A stretch of DNA of 64,000 bases. It comes from JAGRMG01 sp047975215 (GTDB taxonomy: Bacteria > Pseudomonadota > Alphaproteobacteria > Rhodobacterales > Rhodobacteraceae). Shown one piece after another: positions 43,867 to 52,753 of the stretch. Below the pieces are notes generated by a model that saw only the letters and a program-made list of their open reading frames with translations, searched no databases and was not told where the DNA came from. The translations under genes were made by a program, and so were the position numbers. The stretch lies in assembly GCA_047975215.1 (NCBI GenBank), contig JBKEDD010000005.1, positions 124,001-188,000 on the forward strand. Direction: 5' to 3'. The stretch's first letter is position 1. Every line of letters begins with the position of its first letter.

Positions 43867-45041
43867 TGAAACAAGCCGTTATCGTATCCGCCGCCCGCAC
43901 CGGCCTGGCCAAATCCTTCCGGGGGTCGTTCAACATCACCCATGGCGCCGAAATGGGTGGTCACGCGGTTGCCGCCGCCGTCGAACGCTCGGGACTCGAC
44001 CCGGCCCTGATCGAGGATTGCGCCATCGGCTGCGGTTTCCCCGAGGGCGAGACCGGCAACAACATAGCCCGCCAGATCGTCATCCGCGCCGGTCTGCCGA
44101 TCACCGTGTCCGGCTTTACCGTGAACCGGTTCTGTTCGTCCGGCTTGCAGACCATCGCGCTGGCCGCCAACCAGATCGTCAACGAAGGCGCCGGGCCGAT
44201 GGTCGCCGGCGGCGTCGAGAGCATCTCGCTGGTCCAGCCCAAGGCGCGGCACGCGCCGGACAAGTGGATCCTGGAACACAAGCCGGCGATCTACATGGAG
44301 ATGATCGAGACCGCCGATATCGTCGCGCAACGCTATGGCATCAGCCGCGAGGCGCAGGACGAATACGGGCTTCGCAGCCAGCAACGCATTGCGGCGGCGC
44401 AAGAGGCGGGCAAGTTCGCCGACGAGATTGTGGCGATGCAGGCGACCATGGCCGTCAAGGACAAGGAAACGGGCGCGATCTCGATGCGCGAGGTCATGGT
44501 GGACCGCGACGAATGCAACCGCCCGAACACCACGATCGACGGGCTGGCGGCGCTGGAACCGGTGCGCGGTTCCGGCAACTTCATCACCGCCGGCAATGCC
44601 AGCCAGCTGTCGGACGGCGCCGCCGCCGTGGTGCTGATGGACGCGGACGAGGCCGAAAAGCGGGGGGTAGAGCCGATGGGCGCCTTCAAGGGTTTCGCCG
44701 TCGCCGGATGCGAACCCGACGAGATGGGCATCGGCCCGGTCTTCGCGGTGCCGCGCCTGCTGGAACGCCACGGGCTGAAGGTGGACGACATCGACCTGTG
44801 GGAGCTGAACGAGGCGTTCGCCAGTCAGGCGCTTTACTGCCGCGACCGGCTGGGCATCGACGACGAGAAATGCAACGTCAACGGCGGCTCGATCGCCATC
44901 GGCCACCCCTTCGGCATGACAGGGGCACGGATGACCGGCCACCTGATGCGCGAGGGCAAGCGGCGCGGCGCGAAACTTGGCGTGGTGACGATGTGCGTCG
45001 GTGGCGGCATGGGTGCCGCCGGGCTGTTCGAGATCTTCTGA
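43863..45041 (+). CDS. Acetyl-CoA C-acyltransferase (thiolase)
   Basis: 392 aa. Acyl-accepting Cys91 in NRFCSSGLQTI, NEAFASQAL, catalytic His in NGGSIAIGHPFGMTGARM, second Cys in MCVGGGMGAAG. Cleaves 3-oxoacyl-CoA with CoA. Start overlaps the previous stop (ATGATG). It may also serve as the PaaJ-type thiolase, since none is in the adjacent paa cluster (inference). Confidence 0.94.
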   Translation: MMKQAVIVSAARTGLAKSFRGSFNITHGAEMGGHAVAAAVERSGLDPALIEDCAIGCGFPEGETGNNIARQIVIRAGLPITVSGFTVNRFCSSGLQTIALAANQIVNEGAGPMVAGGVESISLVQPKARHAPDKWILEHKPAIYMEMIETADIVAQRYGISREAQDEYGLRSQQRIAAAQEAGKFADEIVAMQATMAVKDKETGAISMREVMVDRDECNRPNTTIDGLAALEPVRGSGNFITAGNASQLSDGAAAVVLMDADEAEKRGVEPMGAFKGFAVAGCEPDEMGIGPVFAVPRLLERHGLKVDDIDLWELNEAFASQALYCRDRLGIDDEKCNVNGGSIAIGHPFGMTGARMTGHLMREGKRRGAKLGVVTMCVGGGMGAAGLFEIF

Positions 45042-45050
45042 GCAAGACCC

Positions 45051-45134
45051 GTCCGGGGCGCAGGCGCGGCCCGGACATGCGCCCGCCCGCCACATGGCGG
45101 GCGCATCCGCGCCCACCCGGGCGGACGCATGTCC
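45051..45134 (+). promoter_or_regulatory. Alternative stem-loops between thiolase and acyl-CoA dehydrogenase genes
   Basis: Strongest: ATGCGCCCGCC (45077-45087) with GGCGGGCGCAT (45096-45106), perfect 11 bp, 8-nt loop. Also GTCCGGG (45051-45057) with CCCGGAC (45070-45076), and a competing 9-bp pair GGACATGCG (45073-45081) with CGCATGTCC (45126-45134). The last pair excludes parts of the first two. No U-tract follows, so this may be an attenuator, mRNA stabiliser or processing site within the operon. Confidence 0.55.
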
Positions 45135-45155
45135 TTTCATGGGAGTAGGTTGAAC

Positions 45156-46355
45156 ATGGACCTGAGCTATTCACCCGACGAACTGGCGTTCCGCGACGAG
45201 GTACGCGCATTTCTTTCCGAACACCTGCCCGAAGACCTGCGAGCCAAGGTGCGCAACGACGATGACCTGACCAAGGCCGACATGGACCGTTGGCACGCCA
45301 TCCTCCAGCACAAGGGCTGGCTGGCGCAGAACTGGCCGCAGGAATTCGGCGGCGCCTCCTGGAACGCGGTTCAGCGCCACATCTTCGAGGAAGAGGCCGC
45401 CCGCGCCAGCGCCCCGCGCATCGTGCCTTTCGGGTTGAGCATGCTGGCCCCGGTACTGATGAAATTCGGCAGCAAGCCACAGCAGGATTACTACCTGCCG
45501 CGCATCCTGTCGGGCGAGGACTGGTGGTGCCAGGGATATTCCGAACCGGGTGCGGGTTCGGATCTGGCGTCGCTGAAGACCCGCGCGGTGCGCGAGGGCG
45601 ACCACTATGTCGTCAACGGGCAAAAGACCTGGACGACACTGGGCCAGCACGCCAACAAGATCTTCTGCCTTGTGCGCACCAACCCGGAGGCCAAGCAGCA
45701 GGAAGGCATTTCCTTCCTGCTTGTCGACATGGACACCCCCGGCATCGAGATTCGCCCGATCATCCTGCTGGACGGCTCGCCCGAGGTGAACGAGGTGTTC
45801 TTCGACGATGTGAGGGTGCCGGCGGAAAACCTGGTGGGTCAGGAGAACAAGGGCTGGACCTATGCCAAATACCTGTTGACCCACGAGCGCACCAACATCG
45901 CCGGGGTTGGCTATTCCCAGGCCGGTCTGGATGCGGTCAAGCGCATGGCGCGGACCGAGATGCAAGGCGGCAAGCCGCTGATCGAAAACCCCTATTTCGC
46001 CGCCCGGCTGGCGCAGGTGGAAATCGATCTGATGGCGATGGCCACGACCAACCTGCGCATCATCAGCCAGGCCGCCGCCGGTCAGGCGCCCGGGGTCGAA
46101 AGCTCCATGCTGAAAGTGAAGGGCACCATCATCCGCCAGGAAATCAACGATCTGGCACGCCGCGCCGCCGGCCCATACGCGATGCCCTTCCCGTCCGAAG
46201 CGGTCGCGGGCGCCAACGAACCGCGCATCGGCCCGGAGGGCGCCAGCCCGGTGGCCGCGCAGTATTTCAACAACCGCAAACTGTCGATCTTCGGCGGATC
46301 GAACGAGATCCAGCGCGGCATCATCGCCAAGGTGAAACTGGGAGGCGGAAAATGA
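45156..46355 (+). CDS. Acyl-CoA dehydrogenase, catalytic-type subunit
   Basis: 399 aa FAD enzyme. FAD/substrate motifs QGYSEPGAGSDLASLKTRA, VVNGQKTWTT, and the helix LLTHERTNIAGVGYS with Glu244 where long-chain and isovaleryl enzymes keep their catalytic base. At the medium-chain base position the C-terminal motif reads FGGSNEIQR, with Gly instead of Glu. Overlaps the next dehydrogenase gene by 4 nt, suggesting a heteromeric enzyme. Confidence 0.93.
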   Translation: MDLSYSPDELAFRDEVRAFLSEHLPEDLRAKVRNDDDLTKADMDRWHAILQHKGWLAQNWPQEFGGASWNAVQRHIFEEEAARASAPRIVPFGLSMLAPVLMKFGSKPQQDYYLPRILSGEDWWCQGYSEPGAGSDLASLKTRAVREGDHYVVNGQKTWTTLGQHANKIFCLVRTNPEAKQQEGISFLLVDMDTPGIEIRPIILLDGSPEVNEVFFDDVRVPAENLVGQENKGWTYAKYLLTHERTNIAGVGYSQAGLDAVKRMARTEMQGGKPLIENPYFAARLAQVEIDLMAMATTNLRIISQAAAGQAPGVESSMLKVKGTIIRQEINDLARRAAGPYAMPFPSEAVAGANEPRIGPEGASPVAAQYFNNRKLSIFGGSNEIQRGIIAKVKLGGGK

Positions 46356-47485
46356 ACTTTGAACTGACCGACGAACGGCGCATGTTGCAGGATACTCTGC
46401 GCCGCTTCCTGAGCGACCGCTACACCACCGCCGCCCGCAACGCCATTCTCGAAAGCGACGCCGGGTTCAGCGCCGAAATCTGGTCCGCGCTGGCCGAACT
46501 CGGGGTGCTTGGCGCGCTGTTTTCCGAAGCCGACGGCGGCTTTGGCGGCACCGGTTTCGATATCGCGACCGTGTTCGAGGAGCTTGGCCGTGCCGGAGTC
46601 GTCGAACCGGTGCTCGACACCGCGATGCTGGGGGGCGGCCTGCTGGCGCTGCTGGGCGACGCGAACCAGCGTGCGGTTCTGGACAAGCTGGTCGGCGGCG
46701 CGCTGCATCTGGCCTTCGCGCATGGCGAACCGGGCAGCCGCTATGACCTTGCCCGGATCGAAACCACGGCGTCGCAAGACGGAGCAAACCTCACCCTCAG
46801 CGGCCGAAAGGCGGTCGTGGCGAATGCCGAGGCCGCGGATTACCTGATTGTCTCGGCCCGCGAATCCGGCGCCGTCGATGATCGGGCCGGCATCTCGCTT
46901 TTCCTGGTCCCGAAAGATGCGAAGGGCCTGTCGCTGCACGGCTATCCGCTGATCTCGGGCGGGCGCGCGGCCGAAGTGACGCTGAACGATGTCGCCCTGC
47001 CCGAAAGCGCCCGCCTGGGGCCTGCCGGGCAGGTTTTCGACGCCATCGAAACCGCCGTGGCAAGGGCAAATGTGGCGTTGGCGGCCGAGACGCTGGGCGC
47101 GATGGAAACCGCCACCGGCCTGACGCGCGACTATCTTCAGACGCGCAAGCAGTTCGGCCGCCCCATCGGCACGTTCCAGGCGCTCCAGCACCGGTTTGCG
47201 GATCTGCTGATCGAACTGGAACAGGCCCGCTCGGCGGTCATCAATGCCGCGGGGCATCTTGAGGACTCCCCGGGCATCCGTGATCTGAACATCGCCGCCG
47301 CACGCAACCTGATCGGGCGCGCCGGCCGGCAGGTGGCCGAGGAGGCGATCCAGATGCATGGCGGCATCGCCATGACGCAGGAATACGAACTGGCACATAT
47401 CGCCAAGCGCATCGTGATGACCGATCACCGCCTTGGCGATACCGACTGGCATCTGGAGCGGTTCATTGCCCTCTGCGCGGCCTGA
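46352..47485 (+). CDS. Acyl-CoA dehydrogenase, probable partner subunit
   Basis: 377 aa. Fold clear from SALAELGVLGALFSEADGGFGGTGFDIATVFEELGRAG (key: LGVLG.LFSEADGGFGG) and TRKQFGRPIGTFQALQHRFADL, and EEAIQMHGGIAMTQEYELAHIAKR. At the long-chain base position it reads AVARANVALA, without Glu, and I see no medium-chain base (no EG(T/S) motif after HIAKRIVM). This pattern fits a structural or FAD-sharing subunit of an alpha2beta2 dehydrogenase with the gene before it. Confidence 0.9.
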   Translation: MNFELTDERRMLQDTLRRFLSDRYTTAARNAILESDAGFSAEIWSALAELGVLGALFSEADGGFGGTGFDIATVFEELGRAGVVEPVLDTAMLGGGLLALLGDANQRAVLDKLVGGALHLAFAHGEPGSRYDLARIETTASQDGANLTLSGRKAVVANAEAADYLIVSARESGAVDDRAGISLFLVPKDAKGLSLHGYPLISGGRAAEVTLNDVALPESARLGPAGQVFDAIETAVARANVALAAETLGAMETATGLTRDYLQTRKQFGRPIGTFQALQHRFADLLIELEQARSAVINAAGHLEDSPGIRDLNIAAARNLIGRAGRQVAEEAIQMHGGIAMTQEYELAHIAKRIVMTDHRLGDTDWHLERFIALCAA

Positions 47486-47897
47486 GCGGGAAAAACCCGC
47501 CTCGATCGACAGTGGCGCGCAGGACATGGTCGGTTATGCCATCGACCTCAGTCATCCCGATGGCGGTGCCCGGGTCACGCTGGATCTGGCGCCGCGGCAC
47601 ATGAACCGGGTCGGAAGCCTGCATGGCGGCATCGTCACCATGCTGCTGGATGCCGCGGCCGGCTTTTCGGCCTCGCGCAGTTGGTCCGAAACCGGTGATG
47701 CGCTGCTGGTCACCGTGTCGCTGACCACCAATTACATCGCCTCGGCCAATACCGGCCGCGTCACCGCCATCGGCCGCGTCACCGGCGGTGGCCAGACGAT
47801 AAAGTTCGCCGACAGCGAACTGCGCGACGACAGCGGCCGCTTGCTGGCCACGGCGGCCGGCGCGTTCAAACGTGTGCGCACCCGTCGCGGACCATGA
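47466..47897 (+). CDS. PaaI-type hotdog thioesterase, TTG start
   Basis: 143 aa. Hotdog core NRVGSLHGGIVTMLLDAAAGFSASR with HGG and catalytic Asp, then VTVSLTTNYIASANTGRVTAIGRV. I prefer TTG 47466, because GGAG is 8 nt upstream and it keeps the N-terminal helix; it overlaps the dehydrogenase gene by 20 nt. ATG 47526 is the alternative but lacks a ribosome site. Overlaps the ligase gene by 4 nt. Likely frees CoA from pathway intermediates. Confidence 0.8.
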   Translation: MPSARPEREKPASIDSGAQDMVGYAIDLSHPDGGARVTLDLAPRHMNRVGSLHGGIVTMLLDAAAGFSASRSWSETGDALLVTVSLTTNYIASANTGRVTAIGRVTGGGQTIKFADSELRDDSGRLLATAAGAFKRVRTRRGP

Positions 47898-49387
47898 CCG
47901 CACGCTGGCACGGGTTCCTTGACCGGCAGGTCGCAACCCGGCCCGATGCGCTGGCCCTGGCCGACAGCACCGGCGCAGACTGGAGTTATGCCGGACTGGG
48001 TGCGGCGGCCGATGCGCTGGCGCGAGATCTGGCGGCTTCCGGCGTCCGGGCGGGCGACCGGGTCATGATCGTGTCCGAAAACTGTGCCGCCGCCGTTGCG
48101 GCACTTTTTGCCTGTTCGCGGCTGGCGGCCTGGGCGATGCCGGTGAACGCCCGCCAGACCGCGCCCGAAATCGCGCGTGTCCTGGCCCACGGCGAACCGG
48201 CCGTGGCGCTGTTTACCTCGCAGGTCTCGCCCGACGCCGCCGCGCACGCCGCCCGCGCGGGCGCGCGTCCCGTCACCGGCCCTTATGGCTCCCTCCATCT
48301 CGCAACGCCCTTTCCCAGCAATCCCGAGCCTGACACCGGCGTTGCCGCCCTGCTGTACACGACCGGCACCACCGGTGCCCCGAAAGGCGTGATGCTGACG
48401 CATGCCAACCTGTGTTTCGCCGGTCAGGCTTCGATGGCGATCCGCGACCTGACCGGGGATGACATCATCTGCGGTGTGCTGCCGATCACGCATGTATTCG
48501 GGCTGGCCTCGGTCGTCACCGGCGGCATCTGCGCCGGGGCGCGGATCAGGCTGGAGCCGCGTTTCAGCGCCGAACGGCTGTATCGCGCGTTGCGCAACGG
48601 GGCGACGGTCCTGCCGGCGGTGCCGCAGATGCACGCGCATCTGATGCAATACACCAGGGAAAAGGGGTTTGAACGGCCGGAAGGCGCCGCGTTGCGCTAT
48701 GTCTCGTCCGGCGCTGCGCCTCTCGACCCGGCCTGGAAACGGCGAGCAGAGGCGTTCTATGGCGTTGCGATACAGAACGGCTATGGCATGACCGAAACCA
48801 CCGCCGGGGTCTGCGTTACCCGCAATGCGCCGGGCGACCCTGACATCTCGACCGGCCCGCCGCTGCCCGGCGTCGAGCTGCGCATCGACGAAACCGTGCA
48901 CGGCGGCGGCGACGGTGCGGGCGAGGTGCTGACCCGCGGCCCGCACATCATGGCAGGCTACTTTCGCGACCCGGAGGCGACGGCACAACTGCTGGAACGC
49001 GACGGCTGGCTGCACACCGGCGATCTGGGCCGGATCGACGAACGCGGATCTCTGCACATTCTGGGCCGGTCGAAGGAACTGATCGTTCACGGCGGTTTCA
49101 ACGTCTATCCGCCCGAGGTCGAGGCGGCGCTGAACGATCATCCCAAGGTGATCCAGTGCGCGGTGGTCGGGCGCGCGACCGGCGGCGACGAGGAGGTACT
49201 TGCCTTTGTCCAGGCCGCACCCGCCGACCTGCCGGAGGAGGCCGACTTGCGGGCCTTTGCCGCCGAACGTCTGGCCGGCTACAAGCGGCCCGCACGCATC
49301 ATCATCGCAACGTCACTGCCGTCAGCACCGACCGGCAAGATACTCAAGCATCGCCTGATCGAGGCGTTCGCCGAACGATTGCGCTGA
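47894..49387 (+). CDS. Acyl-CoA synthetase (AMP-forming ligase)
   Basis: 497 aa. P-loop YTTGTTGAPKGV (155-166), NGYGMTETTAG (A5), DGWLHTGDLGRIDERG (A7), GRSKELIVHGGFNVYPPEVE (A8) and C-terminal lysine in TGKILK. It should activate a carboxylic acid for the degradation enzymes encoded before it; the acid is not evident (medium/long-chain or aromatic possible). Last gene of the operon. Confidence 0.93.
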   Translation: MTARWHGFLDRQVATRPDALALADSTGADWSYAGLGAAADALARDLAASGVRAGDRVMIVSENCAAAVAALFACSRLAAWAMPVNARQTAPEIARVLAHGEPAVALFTSQVSPDAAAHAARAGARPVTGPYGSLHLATPFPSNPEPDTGVAALLYTTGTTGAPKGVMLTHANLCFAGQASMAIRDLTGDDIICGVLPITHVFGLASVVTGGICAGARIRLEPRFSAERLYRALRNGATVLPAVPQMHAHLMQYTREKGFERPEGAALRYVSSGAAPLDPAWKRRAEAFYGVAIQNGYGMTETTAGVCVTRNAPGDPDISTGPPLPGVELRIDETVHGGGDGAGEVLTRGPHIMAGYFRDPEATAQLLERDGWLHTGDLGRIDERGSLHILGRSKELIVHGGFNVYPPEVEAALNDHPKVIQCAVVGRATGGDEEVLAFVQAAPADLPEEADLRAFAAERLAGYKRPARIIIATSLPSAPTGKILKHRLIEAFAERLR

Positions 49388-49455
49388 CGTGCGCGAGGAT
49401 TCTCGGAAATTCTTGTCGCGGGGCAGCGAAATTCTTCGAAGGACATTGGCCCGCC

Positions 49456-50148
49456 TCAGACGTATGTGCCTTCTGCCGCCGCCCGGATCGCCCGGATGTT
49501 TTCGCCGTAGGGGCCGGGGTTTTCCACTGATCCGCCCTTGAACACCGCCGAGCCGGCAACCAGAACATCGGCCCCCGCGCTGGCTACCAGCGGTGCGGTC
49601 TCGGGCGTTACTCCGCCGTCGATCTGGATGTGAACGGGGCGATCGCCGATCATCGCCCGGATGGCGCGGGTCTTCTCGATGCCCGAGCGGATGAAGCTCT
49701 GGCCGCCGAAGCCGGGGTTCACGGTCATCACCAGCACCATGTCGCACAGGTCAAGAAGCGGTTCCACGGCCGCCGCCGGTGTGCCCGGGTTGAGGGCCAC
49801 ACCCGCCTTGCAACCGGTGGCGCGGATTGCCTGAAGCGTTCGGTGGATATGCGGCCCGGCCTCGACATGGGCGCAGATCAGGTCGGCCCCCGCCTCGGCG
49901 AACGCGTCGATGTAGGGGTCGACCGGGGCGATCATGAGATGCACGTCCATGAAGGTGGTGACGTGCTTGCGGATCGCCCTGACCAGTGGCGGGCCGAAGG
50001 TCAGGTTGGGCACGAAATGGCCGTCCATCACATCGACATGTACCCAATCGGCGCCCTGGGCCTCGATGGCGGCAATCTCGCGCCCGAAATCGGCGAAATC
50101 GGCCGAGAGGATCGAAGGGGCGATCTTGATGGTACGGTCGAAGGGCAT
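49456..50148 (-). CDS. rpe: Ribulose-phosphate 3-epimerase
   Basis: 230-aa TIM barrel. IAPSILSADFADFG, HVDVMDGHFVPNLTFG with catalytic Asp39, DVHLMI, MTVNPGFGGQSF and IDGGV with the second Asp. Interconverts ribulose-5-P and xylulose-5-P. ATG 50148 has AGGA 8 nt upstream. Single gene, 225 nt downstream of the glycan operon; that gap shows no gene. Confidence 0.97.
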   Translation of the reverse strand: MPFDRTIKIAPSILSADFADFGREIAAIEAQGADWVHVDVMDGHFVPNLTFGPPLVRAIRKHVTTFMDVHLMIAPVDPYIDAFAEAGADLICAHVEAGPHIHRTLQAIRATGCKAGVALNPGTPAAAVEPLLDLCDMVLVMTVNPGFGGQSFIRSGIEKTRAIRAMIGDRPVHIQIDGGVTPETAPLVASAGADVLVAGSAVFKGGSVENPGPYGENIRAIRAAAEGTYV

Positions 50149-50373
50149 GGGCACAGTCCTTTTGGGTCGGGCAATCGGGTCGGGCGGGGGCAATCGTGCC
50201 CGCCATGGCCGCGATATATCCTGCGCGGATATCGGGCGTAAGGGGGGGATGGCGATTTGCCTAAGCAAGACCGGTGCAGCAGACCGAACCGGCCGGGCGT
50301 TCGTACTCATCGCGCGGCGGCGTCCGCCGGTAGAGCGCACGGTGCGTGAAATGCATTTGGGCCGCGCCGCCGC

Positions 50374-50850
50374 TCAGGTTCGGTAGAACAGGTAGCGGTC
50401 GGGCGCGATGCCGTCGGGGCCCGCGATCTGTTCGAAACCGCTGAGCGGCTGGCCCGATACGATGATGCCGCCCGGCCGCATGACCGCGGCAATGGCCGGG
50501 CTGAGCCGGCCGGCCTCGGCCACGTCCTTATCCTTGATCCCAAAGCCGAAATCGTAATGTGCGAGCACGATTCGCGCGCCCGTTTCGGCAAGTTTTTGCA
50601 ACATCGGTTCCGCTTCGCCTTGCAGGAAATCGGCCTTGGGCGGGGTGCAGGATGGGTGGCATTGCAGCACCCGGTCGATCACCCAGATGCGCCGGTCCGG
50701 CAGGATCTCGCGCAGATGGTCGTAGGTGCGGCCGTTGCCAAGGCCGAGGTCAAGCGCATCGCCTTCCCTTGCCGCCACCAGTTTGGCGGCCCAGTTCAGC
50801 CCGTCGCGCTGGGCCGCCAGCCGGCGCAGCATGGAATCCAGTCGGCTCAT
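50374..50850 (-). CDS. Small class I SAM-dependent methyltransferase (Methyltransf_17-like)
   Basis: 158 aa. DLGLGNGRTYDHLREILPDRRIWVIDR (SAM-binding Gly motif and acidic residue), HPSCTPPKADFLQGEAEPML, and a C-terminal RPGGIIVSGQPL. I recall the family as PF12692 with structures from marine and soil alphaproteobacteria; acceptor unknown. Paralogue of 1571-2056. Last gene of the seven-gene glycan operon, overlapping the deacetylase gene by 4 nt; it may methylate the sugar or lipid product (inference). Confidence 0.88.
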   Translation of the reverse strand: MSRLDSMLRRLAAQRDGLNWAAKLVAAREGDALDLGLGNGRTYDHLREILPDRRIWVIDRVLQCHPSCTPPKADFLQGEAEPMLQKLAETGARIVLAHYDFGFGIKDKDVAEAGRLSPAIAAVMRPGGIIVSGQPLSGFEQIAGPDGIAPDRYLFYRT

Positions 50851-51623
50851 GTGGTGGTATCCCTGTCGTTTGGCGATGCGGGGGCGGTCCAGCGCACGGC
50901 CGGGCCGTTCAGAAGGCGCGCGAGAAGCGCATCGGTGAAGGCCCAGATCGCTTCGTCATGCACCAGATGATGCGTCAGGATGCCATAGGGTTCGTCCCGG
51001 TCCGTCCGGCCCGTGCGGCGATCGCCAAGCTGGGCGGCGACTTGCGCGATCAGCGCCTCGGGGGGGATCAGACCGCGCCCGGCCTTCCAGGCGACGGGGT
51101 CGAGATGGGTGTTGATCTGCAACAGCCCCGGTGCGGCCTTCGGCGCCTTGCGCGGCGTGAAGGTGGAAAGTACCGCATAGCCCGCCGCGGGCAATCCAGT
51201 TGCCACCTCATTGGCGATCCGGTTCCAGGGCGGCACGAATATCGGGCGCAACCTGTCGCCGAACAGGCCGGTCAGGCGCGCTAGCCCCTGTGCGGTTTCC
51301 TCCAGCATGGCCGGCAACGGGCGGTGCGCGCCGAACTCGGCCTTCTTTTCGCCGGCGGGCGCATGGCTGACATGCGCCCAGCCATGCACGACTGGGATCA
51401 GGTGGCGGTGAAGCGCCACGGCATCGGCCAGCGCCGCGTCAGCCTGAGCCGGGATCACGGCCAGATGCACCGGCATGTCCAGCCCGTGCGCCAGACCGCT
51501 CAGCCGTTCCAGCGCCGGGGTTCGCGTCACCGCGTCGTCGTCGCGCCACCAGAGCGGCAGGGTCAGGCCGGTGCCTTGCCATTGCTTCAGTTCCGCGTCG
51601 AGCGGGGACCAGTCCGGGGTCAT
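50847..51623 (-). CDS. NodB-like polysaccharide deacetylase family protein
   Basis: 258 aa. Motif 1 WWRDDDAV (Asp28-30), motif 2 HGWAHVSH (His80-x3-His84), and motif 3 FVPPWNRI. These are the metal-site motifs of carbohydrate esterase family 4, with the divergent spacing seen in alphaproteobacterial members. No signal peptide, so a cytoplasmic deacetylase acting on a sugar intermediate is plausible. Confidence 0.85.
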   Translation of the reverse strand: MTPDWSPLDAELKQWQGTGLTLPLWWRDDDAVTRTPALERLSGLAHGLDMPVHLAVIPAQADAALADAVALHRHLIPVVHGWAHVSHAPAGEKKAEFGAHRPLPAMLEETAQGLARLTGLFGDRLRPIFVPPWNRIANEVATGLPAAGYAVLSTFTPRKAPKAAPGLLQINTHLDPVAWKAGRGLIPPEALIAQVAAQLGDRRTGRTDRDEPYGILTHHLVHDEAIWAFTDALLARLLNGPAVRWTAPASPNDRDTTT

Positions 51624-52753
51624 GGGCGTGCCTCTGCCATCGCACAGGCAATTGCCACGGATCGTGCGGCACCGTCAAATCCGCCTTTGCGCTGTCGCGG
51701 TCCGTCTCCGATAGCCCGGGCCAGCGTATCGGCCAGCGATTGTGCCGTCAGATCGGCCCCGGCAAGCACCTCGATGCCGGGCAGGGCGGCCAGGCTTTGC
51801 GCCCGCAGGCCCTGTTCCACCTCGTTGCCCGCGTCGAACGGGATCAGCACGGCGGGAGTTCCGGCCTGCAGCAGATCGAGCGCGGTGTTGTAGCCGCACA
51901 TGCTGACCGAGGCGCGGGCATGGTGCAGCATCTGGCGGAAGTCGCTGCGCGGCGGTTCGACCGTTACCCCGGTTCCGGCCGCTGCCCGACGCACGGCTGC
52001 CAGGGCCGAGTCGTCGCCGCCAACCAGCAGCCGCCAGGTCAGGCCGGGCATCAGCCGCGCCGCGCCGATCGCGGCCGCGAATACCGGCCCGCCCACGGCG
52101 CCGCCGCCGGCGCTGACCAGGATCTCCCCCGCCCCGTCGCCGTCGGGATGCGGGACGGCGGTGCCATGGCAGACGTAGCCGGTATAGCGCAGCTTCCCGG
52201 CCAGCATGTCCGACACCGGCCAGTTGGCCGAAAGCGGCGTTGTCTGCGGATCGGAATGGACCAGTACCGCGTCGTAGTGGCTTGCGATCAGGGCGTCGGC
52301 ATGTTCGGCCTTGGCCGGTCTGGACGGCGGCGCCAGGATATCGCGGACCGACGCCAGCACGACGGGGCGGCGGGGCAGGCGGCCCGCCGCCTCAAGCAGC
52401 GCCAGGAATTCGGCGCCCAGGCTGCGCCGCCCGAACGGAAACAGTTCGGTGATCAGGATGTCGGGCGTGAGACCGCTAAGCGCCCGGCAAAGCGCGGTGG
52501 TGCGGCGATCCATGTAGTCCGCCCCGGCGAGTGCGCCGCCAGCATCCAGCAGCCGTGCGAAATCGGTCCCGTCCGAGCGTAGCGGCGGCAGGTGCACCAC
52601 CTCGACGTTGCCGCATTCCAGATGCGGCGCCGGCATTCCGCCCGAGGCGAGCAACACCCGGTGTCCTGCCCCGGCAAAGGCGCGGCCCAGCGTCAGGGCG
52701 CGGCTCAGATGGCCGGTGCCCAGAAGATGCGTGACGGCGATCATCACCTTCAC
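51620..52753 (-). CDS. MurG/GT28-like glycosyltransferase, GTG start
   Basis: 377 aa of the UDP-sugar GT-B type: VTHLLGTGHLSRALTLGRAFAGAGHRVLLASGG at the N-terminus (key: G.GH..R...L...L...GH.V), and SMCGYNTALDLLQAGTPAVLIPFDAGNEVEQGLRA in the nucleotide-binding half. Distantly alike to the 55660 product. GTG 52753 overlaps the phosphatase stop (GTGA). Confidence 0.85.
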   Translation of the reverse strand: MKVMIAVTHLLGTGHLSRALTLGRAFAGAGHRVLLASGGMPAPHLECGNVEVVHLPPLRSDGTDFARLLDAGGALAGADYMDRRTTALCRALSGLTPDILITELFPFGRRSLGAEFLALLEAAGRLPRRPVVLASVRDILAPPSRPAKAEHADALIASHYDAVLVHSDPQTTPLSANWPVSDMLAGKLRYTGYVCHGTAVPHPDGDGAGEILVSAGGGAVGGPVFAAAIGAARLMPGLTWRLLVGGDDSALAAVRRAAAGTGVTVEPPRSDFRQMLHHARASVSMCGYNTALDLLQAGTPAVLIPFDAGNEVEQGLRAQSLAALPGIEVLAGADLTAQSLADTLARAIGDGPRQRKGGFDGAARSVAIACAMAEARP

